Under the pieces are notes generated by a model, which searched no databases, had not been told where the DNA came from, and saw only the letters and a program-made list of their open reading frames with translations. A program made the translations under genes and the position numbers. From contig JAEWGW010000034.1 in assembly GCA_023388055.1 (NCBI GenBank), positions 62,001 through 126,000 on the forward strand: a stretch of 64,000 nucleotides of DNA, read 5' to 3'. Shown piece after piece: positions 45,472 through 53,600 of this stretch (within the stretch, counting starts at the first letter, position 1; each line of letters opens with the position of its first letter). The DNA is from Bacillota bacterium. GTDB taxonomy: Bacteria > Bacillota > Bacilli > Paenibacillales > NBRC-103111.

Positions 45472-46098
45472 TCATTGAATAGAGCTCATCAGCTCGTAGA
45501 AATATTGAGGCTCGTGCGTTTTATTAAGCTGATACCATGAATCTACTGTTGCAGGAGACCACATATCCAGCGCTTTTAAAAGATGAACGGTAAATTCCAA
45601 CGGCGCTACGCCGGAGGCGGTGATCAATGTCCCGTCGGTGACGGCAGCTTCCATCTTGTAATATGCTTCACCCGTATAAGAAGGGCACACCATTTTGAGG
45701 TAGGCCAAATCATTGCTTGTGTGGCCGCGGGAATTGAGCAATCCGGCTTGGGCAAGCCCGAAGGTCGCACCGCAGATTGCGCCAACTACGATCCCTTCCT
45801 GTACACACCTCTCGGCCAGGTTTAATATGGGGGTGTGAATAGGGTCTGTCCATGTATTGCCACCGGGTAAAATCAGGGCATCTCCGCTTTGAATGCTGCA
45901 CTCCTCCACGGTACGATCAGGCAAAATGTTTAATCCGCCCATGGTCGTTACTGGAGCTTTGTCGATCCCAACGGTGACAATCTTGGCTGGAGCCAGCCCC
46001 TTCTTGAAGTATCTCCCCGAGTTCAGCTCCGCGGCAGCATAACCGATTTCCCAATCGGACATGGTATCAAACACATACAGATATACGGTACGATTCAT
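45472..46098 (-). CDS. DJ-1/PfpI-family protein
   Basis: A 208-residue glutamine-amidotransferase-like protein. The nucleophile elbow is GAICGAT (Cys ~109), with ALILPGGN (~75) and a histidine in GHTSND (~127). Members include glyoxalases, chaperones and proteases, and function cannot be told. It starts with a GAGG-type site about 10 bases upstream. The WYL gene at 46183-47145 lies upstream and is the likely regulator, though a strong terminator stands between them. Confidence 0.82.
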   Translation of the reverse strand: MNRTVYLYVFDTMSDWEIGYAAAELNSGRYFKKGLAPAKIVTVGIDKAPVTTMGGLNILPDRTVEECSIQSGDALILPGGNTWTDPIHTPILNLAERCVQEGIVVGAICGATFGLAQAGLLNSRGHTSNDLAYLKMVCPSYTGEAYYKMEAAVTDGTLITASGVAPLEFTVHLLKALDMWSPATVDSWYQLNKTHEPQYFYELMSSIQ

Positions 46099-46151
46099 TT
46101 TTTAGTGCTCCTCTTCTCGTTGTAGTCGGTAACAGTCCTTATCATAAAACA

Positions 46152-46180
46152 ACTTCACTGACAACCGCTGTCAGTGAAGT
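46152..46180 (-). terminator. Strong terminator after the fourth WYL gene
   Basis: A perfect stem ACTTCACTGACA...TGTCAGTGAAGT (12 bp) with a 5-nt loop, followed on the minus strand by TGTTTTATG. It separates the WYL gene from the DJ-1/PfpI gene. Confidence 0.9.
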
Positions 46181-46182
46181 GA

Positions 46183-47145
46183 TTAGGCTTGATAATATTC
46201 CATTAACTCAGCAGCAAGCGCCACCAGCTTATCCTTTAGCTTCTGCGGCTCGATCACGTGAATGGATTTCCCAAAGGGAAGAAGGATATTCGGAACATGG
46301 GTATACAGGTATTCCTCCTCCATTCGAAACATAGCCTGCGTGGAGGTGCGCTCCTGCAAATGATGCTCCAAAAACCAATGCATGCATACATCATCCAATG
46401 CCTCTGCTCTGCCCCCAATAATGAACGTAACGAGTCCGGCCTTCCCTTCCACATCGGGCAACAGCTTATCTATAAAAAAAGCACGCGCTGAAAAGTCTTC
46501 GGGACGTTTAAATGTGAATGGCGTACGTGTGATATTCAGAATACGATCCACCCGAAAGCTTCGGATTTCCTTGCGCAGCTGGCAGAATGCAACGGTGTAC
46601 CACTTATTGTTCCAATTCACCACCCCATAAGGGTCGATGACCCTGTTGGTGGACTGCTCGTCATGACTGTTGCGATACGAAATTTCCACAGATGATTCAT
46701 TGGCTACTGCGTACTCCAATTCCTGCAATACCGGCTGAACCGCGGGGGAGCCCTTGCGATTGATTACCCCAAAACCAGCGGCATGGTGGCTTAGCAGCCT
46801 TTCCTGCTCCTGATTGGAATATCTGGTTAGCTTGGAGGTTGCTTGCTCCAATGCCTCACTCAACGGATAGCCGGCTTCCTGTGCAAATTGCGCAGCATGC
46901 AGCAGCGCTTTTTTCTCCTCCATACTAAACAGCAGCGGCGATTTGATAAAGTTGTGCAGCAGGCTATACCCGCCATTATGCCCTGCATCGGATATGATCG
47001 GGACGCCGCTGGCACATAGGGCATCGATATACCGGTAAACGGTTCTGATGTGGATCTCCAACTTCTCCGCGATTTGCTTCGCCGTCACTTTCTCTCCTGC
47101 ATTCAACATCCATAGAATGGATAACATATGTTCATTTTTGGGCAT
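46183..47145 (-). CDS. WYL-domain transcriptional regulator
   Basis: A 320-residue regulator: helix-turn-helix (VTAKQIAEKLEIHIRTVYRY, ~20-39) and WYL domain (~155-215) with WYTVAFCQ and FRVDRI. It begins after a GGGGGGAT site, 23 bp behind a truncated MerR stub and the TetR gene. This is the fourth WYL regulator in the window. Confidence 0.87.
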   Translation of the reverse strand: MPKNEHMLSILWMLNAGEKVTAKQIAEKLEIHIRTVYRYIDALCASGVPIISDAGHNGGYSLLHNFIKSPLLFSMEEKKALLHAAQFAQEAGYPLSEALEQATSKLTRYSNQEQERLLSHHAAGFGVINRKGSPAVQPVLQELEYAVANESSVEISYRNSHDEQSTNRVIDPYGVVNWNNKWYTVAFCQLRKEIRSFRVDRILNITRTPFTFKRPEDFSARAFFIDKLLPDVEGKAGLVTFIIGGRAEALDDVCMHWFLEHHLQERTSTQAMFRMEEEYLYTHVPNILLPFGKSIHVIEPQKLKDKLVALAAELMEYYQA

Positions 47146-47168
47146 AACCTATATCCCCCCGAAGCAGT

Positions 47169-47243
47169 TTAGTCCATTTCCGCCATACCTAGTTTGGCCA
47201 GTTCCCCGATTGTAAACAGACGTTCCTCCGCGTTCAGATCCAT
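47169..47243 (-). pseudogene. MerR-type N-terminal stub
   Basis: A 24-codon frame, ATG at 47243 overlapping the TetR stop (TGATG), reads MDLNAEERLFTIGELAKLG then MAEMD and stop. ERLFTIGELAKL is the first helix of a MerR DNA-binding domain; everything after is lost. It seems to be the remaining tip of a deleted MerR regulator gene. Confidence 0.6.
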
Positions 47244-47863
47244 CACCTTTCCTCTTCCTTGATTTCCATCCTATCACGCGACGTTGCGTCGTCAGCAACA
47301 TGTTTCGTATGCCAAAATGTATAATACGGTTTTATCCCGTCTGCAAACAGGCTATCGATCAGCTTGACCAATTCTTCCGACGATAAATCTTTGCCGTTGC
47401 GTATCCAAAGGCGAAACAAAGCGATTAAGGTGGAGATGTAATACTCCATCAGGTATGGGCCTACTCTATCATTTGTCCAGAAGTTTGCCATTAATTTCTC
47501 GAAGGGAATTTCTCTCTTCAGGCGTTCCACAAAATGAACCGAACCGTAGTCACCCAAGAGGGCCTGCAGGACCGAAATTTCTTCCGCATTTTCCAAGCAC
47601 TGAAGCGCATCCTGGAACGTATGCGCAGAAAGCTCCCTGCTTGCCATTTCCTCCTTCATGGACGTCAAAACCTTCTCCTCCACATAGTCCAACAACGCAT
47701 AGATATCGGTAAAATATTGATAAAAGGTACTGCGATTGAATCCCGACTTGTTCGCAATTTCTTGAATCGAAATTTTTTCAATAGGTTTTTGGCTATATAG
47801 TTCGCAGAATACATTGATGAAGGTTTGCCTGGTTCTGTCCGTCAATTCGGGCTGCTTCTTCAT
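47243..47863 (-). CDS. TetR-family regulator
   Basis: A 206-residue regulator with an N-terminal helix-turn-helix (ISIQEIANKSGFNRSTFYQYF, ~31-51) and a long helical ligand-binding part of the DhaS/TetR_C-type. It is divergent from the PanE-like gene, and the inverted repeat between them is its likely site. AAGAGG precedes its ATG. Confidence 0.86.
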   Translation of the reverse strand: MKKQPELTDRTRQTFINVFCELYSQKPIEKISIQEIANKSGFNRSTFYQYFTDIYALLDYVEEKVLTSMKEEMASRELSAHTFQDALQCLENAEEISVLQALLGDYGSVHFVERLKREIPFEKLMANFWTNDRVGPYLMEYYISTLIALFRLWIRNGKDLSSEELVKLIDSLFADGIKPYYTFWHTKHVADDATSRDRMEIKEEER

Positions 47864-47887
47864 GCTTGGCCTCTTTTCTGTTCAAGT

Positions 47888-47976
47888 GATGATCCGACAG
47901 ATCTTAACAATCTGATGGTTGATGACTGTATAGTGAATCCATACAATATTATTATACAACACGTTGTTGGATCATC
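47888..47976. promoter_or_regulatory. Promoter and inverted repeats of the PanE-like gene
   Basis: A plus-strand promoter is clear: TTGATG (47919-47924), 17 nt, TACAAT (47942-47947). It is flanked by a distant inverted repeat GATGATCC (47888-47895) and GGATCATC (47969-47976), suggesting binding of the divergent TetR protein on both sides. Confidence 0.6.
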
Positions 47977-48010
47977 AACAAGAAGCATCAATGATTTGGG
48001 GGAGGCAAAC

Positions 48011-48940
48011 ATGAGGATTTTATTCTTCGGCAGAGGGTTAATATCGGCGCAATATGCGTGGGCATTGGAACAGGCGGGGCATACCGTGGAGTTTTACGTT
48101 CGAAAAGGGAGAAAGGAAACCTTCGGAAGCCGGATCGAGCTTGAAATGTGGGACGCACGAAAAGGGAAAAAGCTCATCAAGGAAAGCTGGAACGTGACGC
48201 TGCATGAGGAGATCCTTCCCCATTACGATCTCATTATTGTGAGCGTCAACACGGAACAGCTTCCGGGAGCGGCACAAGTCCTGGCTGCTGCTGCAGGCAA
48301 TACCCCTATTCTTATATTCAATAATCTTTGGCAGGACTTGAAAGCCTCTATTGCCCCATTGTCGATGAACAATGTGGTGTTTGGCTTCCCGGGAGCAGGA
48401 GGCGGCATCGCGGACAATCGGCTTAAGGGCGGCTTTATGAAAATGGTATTTCTTGAAAAACCACGGGTAGGCACTGAGGATATCAACCGAATGGTTAAAG
48501 AATGCTTTGAAGGTGCCCATTTTAAAATTAGCTGGGTCAAGGATATGCAAAACTGGTTATGGAATCACTTTGCCGTGAATGCGGCTATGGAGACGGAGGT
48601 GTTAAGACGGGGGAGCTTTCCAGCGATTATGAATCACCGCGACTCCTTTTCCAATGTTGGGTTGAATATGAGGGAAATCATTCCTGTATTGAAAGCAAGA
48701 GGTGGCAAGGCTGATGCCATTTCTCGCTTGTTGACGACAATTCCGCCCGCCCTTCTCGGCACACTGTTTAACAAGATCATTTTTGCAAAAGGCAGCTTGC
48801 CGCGGCTTTTCATGGAATACAACAATAGTAAAGCAGGCTTCGCGGTGCTTGAGGTTGTAAGAGAAGCCAAAAAGGCAGGGATACCTTTGCCGCGTCTTAC
48901 GGCAGCCTTTGAAAATTCAGAATACACAAAGGAAATATAA
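48011..48940 (+). CDS. Ketopantoate reductase-like (PanE/ApbA family) protein
   Basis: A 309-residue NADP-dependent reductase. The dinucleotide-binding motif is FFGRGLISAQYAWAL (~5-19; GxGxxG here is GRGLIS, so degenerate), with the NADPH segment FNNLWQ (~103) and C-terminal helical domain containing NHFAVNAAMETEV (~183). GGGGGAGG stands six bases before ATG 48011. The catalytic lysine typical of PanE is not clear, so it may act on another 2-oxo acid. It is controlled by the divergent TetR, not by pantothenate genes. Confidence 0.78.
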   Translation: MRILFFGRGLISAQYAWALEQAGHTVEFYVRKGRKETFGSRIELEMWDARKGKKLIKESWNVTLHEEILPHYDLIIVSVNTEQLPGAAQVLAAAAGNTPILIFNNLWQDLKASIAPLSMNNVVFGFPGAGGGIADNRLKGGFMKMVFLEKPRVGTEDINRMVKECFEGAHFKISWVKDMQNWLWNHFAVNAAMETEVLRRGSFPAIMNHRDSFSNVGLNMREIIPVLKARGGKADAISRLLTTIPPALLGTLFNKIIFAKGSLPRLFMEYNNSKAGFAVLEVVREAKKAGIPLPRLTAAFENSEYTKEI

Positions 48941-48955
48941 AGAGCCTGGCATTAA

Positions 48956-49020
48956 AAACACCCCTTAGCATACACCGGATTACCCATGGGGTTTTCCAAA
49001 GTGTATTCTAAGGGGCATTT
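48956..49020 (-). terminator. Large two-way terminator closing the surface operon
   Basis: Arms CCCCTTAG-C-ATACAC (48961-48975) and GTGTAT-T-CTAAGGGG (49001-49015) match at 14 of 15 positions, with a second hairpin inside. On the minus strand TGTTTTTAA follows; on the plus strand the T run is weaker. It serves the surface operon and probably the convergent PanE-like gene. Confidence 0.88.
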
Positions 49021-49032
49021 GCATTGTAATTG

Positions 49033-50643
49033 TTAATCCAGCTCGTTAAACCTTTGGAGCATAGTGGCAACCTCTGCTCTGGTTGCAAGACCAGAAGGGT
49101 TCAGAGTCAAATCAGAGTTGCCCTCCATAATCCCCTTTGCCACAGCCCAGGTAATGGACTCCTTGGCATAGTCTGAAATTTCATTGGCATCCTTGAAGCT
49201 AAGGCTGGACACTTCGGCAGGAAGGTCAACATTTTTGCCCTTCGCGTACCGATAGAGCATAACCGCAATTTGCTCGCGGGTGATGGCAGCATTGGAGGCA
49301 AATATCCCCTCGCCATATCCCTCAACAATTTGGCTTTGGTTCGCCCAAATAATAGGTTTTGAATACCAAAGACCGCTTTCTACGTCAGAGAATACATCGG
49401 CAAATGCAACATCCGGTTGATTGTCCATCCGGTATAATACAGTGGCAAGCATGGCACGGCTCATTTTCCCGGAGGGTTCAAATTCTGTTTCAGAGGTTCC
49501 CGTGAATAGCCCCTTGTTGTACACATATCTTACGGATGAATAGAACCAATCGTCATGTGCTATATCTGCAAAAGGAGGTTTTTTGGCGAATGTAACCACA
49601 ACAATGGTATCACGGCTAACCTCTGGAATGGTGTAAATGTCACGGCCTATCATTTTTTCGCCGTTGACAAAGATATATTCGGTTTCAAACCCTTCATCAG
49701 GAATCATTCTGATGGTTGCAGAGGTTGTTGCACGAACGGTTTGAACTTCAAAGCCATTAGCAATTTTGCCATTACCGCCTTCAACAGAAGCTCTAACTGA
49801 ATACTTAAGGTCATTCACAACAACTGTGGTGGTATCGTCCGACGGGACAGCCCAACGTTTTGGACCGACAATTTTTGAGTTCTCGAAATTGGAAACGCCA
49901 ATGCCAAGCTTTTCGATTGCTGCTGAGATTTCCGAAGCCAGAGCATCCGCTTGATCAAAAACAGCCTCAGCCGCGGCAATGACACTCCTCAATTGTTGAG
50001 CAGAACTTGTCGGATACCAAAAATCCGGGCTATATATGGTTTTGGGATTATCCGCAATCGTAACGGAAGCAAGCAAGGATTTTGCAGCAGCAATGTCTTC
50101 ATAGAGCAGAGATTTGGAGGCTTCCTTTATTCCAGTACCAACAACGATTTGCACATCTTCAAACGGTTCCATATACCGAAGTGTCGCATCTTGGTTGGTT
50201 AGAATGAAGCTGCCTACCGAAAAGTCGAAGGTTCCGTTGTTTCTGGCTTGGAAAACAGCCGTTCCAATATGTTGAAGCAATGAATCCTCTGTTCCGTTGG
50301 CGGTCATATCCAGATAGATATAGTTGATGGCACCATCGGAATATTTCATTGAAATGTCCTTTTCCATTTGTAGGCTGGTGTTCTTCAGAACATAAGAATC
50401 AAACTGCAGCTTTCCTTGAAATCCGTACACTGGCGCTCTTCCGGCGCCAGTGTAGGAAAGACTGAGTTTAACAAACATTTCTTCTCCAACCTCGAATGAT
50501 GATTTTGAGGCACCCGAGCTGTCTGTTACGGTGATGTCTACACGATAGCCAAGGTCCGCGGCATCGTTTGCGCTGTAGGCATAGGATGGTAAAACAGCCC
50601 CTAGAAGCATGATGCAAAACATGATTTTCAAGTATTTGATCAT
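49033..50643 (-). CDS. Cohesin-like protein with S-layer (SLH) anchor
   Basis: A 536-residue exported protein. A signal peptide (IMFCIMLLGAVLPSYAYSA) ends near residue 25. Residues ~30-170 look like a cohesin domain: VDITVTDSSG, FEVGEEMFVKLSL, VYGFQGKLQFDS and a closing beta strand. A FIVAR-like helical linker (~180-250) and a small beta domain (~275-350) follow. Three SLH repeats begin at about 353, 415 and 484, each with an aromatic/acidic start and TREQ or TRAE motif. It should bind secondary cell wall polymer and hold dockerin-bearing partners on the surface. Its ATG overlaps the stop of the dockerin gene (ATGA), so both are made together. Cohesin call is by pattern only. Confidence 0.78.
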   Translation of the reverse strand: MIKYLKIMFCIMLLGAVLPSYAYSANDAADLGYRVDITVTDSSGASKSSFEVGEEMFVKLSLSYTGAGRAPVYGFQGKLQFDSYVLKNTSLQMEKDISMKYSDGAINYIYLDMTANGTEDSLLQHIGTAVFQARNNGTFDFSVGSFILTNQDATLRYMEPFEDVQIVVGTGIKEASKSLLYEDIAAAKSLLASVTIADNPKTIYSPDFWYPTSSAQQLRSVIAAAEAVFDQADALASEISAAIEKLGIGVSNFENSKIVGPKRWAVPSDDTTTVVVNDLKYSVRASVEGGNGKIANGFEVQTVRATTSATIRMIPDEGFETEYIFVNGEKMIGRDIYTIPEVSRDTIVVVTFAKKPPFADIAHDDWFYSSVRYVYNKGLFTGTSETEFEPSGKMSRAMLATVLYRMDNQPDVAFADVFSDVESGLWYSKPIIWANQSQIVEGYGEGIFASNAAITREQIAVMLYRYAKGKNVDLPAEVSSLSFKDANEISDYAKESITWAVAKGIMEGNSDLTLNPSGLATRAEVATMLQRFNELD

Positions 50644-53600
50644 CTTTTCAGTGCCTCCATTAGTGTGAGCTGCGCATCCACAATGTCAACAATGCCGTCA
50701 CCGTTTTTATCCGATCTCATCCAGCTTTCTGAAGAACTGAATCCGTTGTAGACATTGTCTAAAATCGCATCCATCGTTGCCGAAATATCGCTTTTATCAA
50801 TCCCGCCGCTGCCATCGGTGTCTCCACGAAGAAGAATAGGAGATTTCACCGTTGGTTCAAAAACAAGGTTGGCCGTTATTTGCTCGCCTGTGACAAGCTT
50901 CTTCGAAGAACCCATATATGCTTTCTTCAGGTTGTCATACAAAAGCGTTTGTTTGTTTCCTTCAACCACAACCGTTGCCTTGCCCATGTTTATTTCCGTG
51001 TATATGGTGTACAACGAGAACCCTTGTGTTTGACGAACTTCATAACGGTAACCAAGATCCTTTACACTGATTTTGATCACGTCCGACAATTCTTTATAGA
51101 CCGTTTCCCCATTCGGACCTTCAAAAGCAGAAAGTCTATAGCTAACCTTGATTGCAGTTTCGCCGGGAGCTAATGCTTCAATTGTCCCATCCTGTGAAAG
51201 TCTGATGATATTCTGATTATACAGAACGTGCCATACAACGTCTTCCGCTTTTAGAACAGTGTTGCCAACTGTGCGAAGAGCTTTAACCGAAAGCACCGTT
51301 CTACCGCCTAGGCCAAGCTCGATGGAATCAGGCTGATCATCGGAGTTTTCAAGATCAGAGATGAGTGTAATGCTTTCAAACTCCGTTAAAGCACGATTCA
51401 CAAGATAAACCTGAACCACCGTTTCGTTCCCGGCATCATCAACCGCTTTAAGAATCAGGGTTTGGTCCGGGTCTTGGCTTGATGTCACCCGATTGACAAC
51501 GAATGTTCCGTCCGGATTTCGAACAATTCCGTCTGAACTGCCGTCTAACGTTAACGATGCGGTTGGTTCTGTCAGACCATGGAAGCTATAGCTTGAGGTT
51601 GCGCCAACAAAAACAACTTGATTGCTGACGCTGTTATCAACGTTATCCTCGTCAAGGCTTCTTTGAACATGTTCGTTAAGGAGTAACACAGGCGCTTTTG
51701 TGTCCACCGTAAACCCAATGGCACCCGATGACCTGCTGCCTTGGATGGTGTCACGGCTTTCGCCAACCGCGATAAAGTCCATCAACTGCTGGCCGTCTTC
51801 AAGACTTTCTTCAAATGACCAAACCGTCTTAAACTCTTGAGGCGTGTTTTTATCCTCCGTGTTCAGGTTTAATGTCATTTGAACAGGCCTGTCGAAGGTG
51901 TACGTTGCCTCTAATTTGTCCGTGTTTAAATAATAGCGGTTTTTTGATCTGTCAATGTTTGTTTCAACGCTTATAAGCTGAGGTTTATCCATTGACGGCA
52001 TAACAAAGCTTGGCGATGCTGCAATTTCGGTTGAACGGTAATATTCCGCAGGGTGAAGTGGAGATTCCACAATTCTAACAGCCTGTGCTTTCACAACATA
52101 AGTCTTGCCTGCCTGTAATAGAGGCCGGTTTGTTTGGTCTTCTAATGGCTTTAGAATGATGTCACTGCCTACTTTAAATTGACCAAAGGAATTCTTCACC
52201 TCAACACCAACTTCGTCCTGGATCGCTACGAGATAGTGTGTTGCTGTTGCGTCACTGCCCGTTATATCCACCTTCACATAGCCGTCACCATTGTAGACCG
52301 CAGAAACAGCTTGTGGCGGTTGAGGAAGCAGCGGATTTGTGAACGTGAATGTGGAAGAAGTGATTTTCTTACTCATCCCGCCTTGATGATTAACAAGCAT
52401 GGCAACAACATGATAGTCCCCTTGGGGAAAGGACTCAGGAAGTGTGAACACATGAGAGCCTGATTCAATTCCAGCTAACTCCAGGTTGCCAATACTAATT
52501 AATGATGACGTGTCTTGCATGTTCGTTGATTCGATGGTTTGCATGACGGACGGGTCGTTTGTGACATAGACATTAAGTGCACCCGAATATTTGCTTTCTT
52601 TATCCGTTGTCCAGGAAACGTTAATATCACGGCTTGTATTTTCGCTGTGAGAAGCACTGATTCCTGTAAGCTCCGGCATATAGTCAACACTGTTTACTTC
52701 AAAGTTGTCAATAGAAACCTCAGGTGTTGTAACGGAAATGGACCAGTTGCCAGGAACGATAAGAGACGGGTCAGTGATGGAAATGTACAAATAATTAACG
52801 CCATCCAAGGATTGAACAAGATAGTTTCCGTTACCGTTTTGATCGTCCTCAACCATTGTCAATTGGGTGCCTTCCGGATTGGTGAGAATGATTTCTGATG
52901 CAGAAGGTTTGACAAATCCGCGAAGTGGAATTTCAAAGAGAAGGGAATCCTTCGTTGTTGGGCTAACCTCTTTGGTAACACCATTTCCGGCTCGGGTTTT
53001 AGCCACTGCCTTCGTAGGGAGTCTTCTCATATTCGATCCATATACCGTGGTGGTTGGTACAAGGTTGCCGCTTTCGTCCAGCGCTTCCGCGCGGACATAG
53101 TGAACGGCCTTTCCTCTTGAAGACAGGTCGATTGATCCGCCAAAGCTCAGGTCCCCGTTCCAATAATAGATAAAACCAAGCTTAATCCCGATGACCTTGA
53201 AGTTTGCGCCAACAAAGTCAGAGGAAACAGCCGCCTCGACCCCTGCAAGCTCCTTGCCCCCTACAAACGGGATGGAGGTTGGAATGAACAGCCCCGCGTA
53301 AACATACCCGTAAAAATAATCTTCCGTAATTTTTATTGTTATCCCGCCGCGAATGGCTCCGGCGTGAATGCTGATGTCGCCAAAGGCATTGAGCTGAAAG
53401 GGCGATATCCATTGAACATTCATGCCCGCCCGAATATTAAGAAGCCTTCCCTCATCGTCTTTTGCCAGCCGGCCAGTACCCTCAATAGCAAGACCGGACA
53501 GCTTTGCCTCCAGCTTAAAGTCGCCTACAATAATGGCATTAATTAAAAGCCTTGTTTGAAGATGAATGGTAAGCGGCGGAAGCTCGCCGGGCGGATCTCC

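Noticed and set aside
47825..48010. Upstream extension of the PanE-like protein
   Set aside because: It would run through the divergent promoter region and TetR start; GGGGGAGG and the FGRGL motif set the start at 48011.
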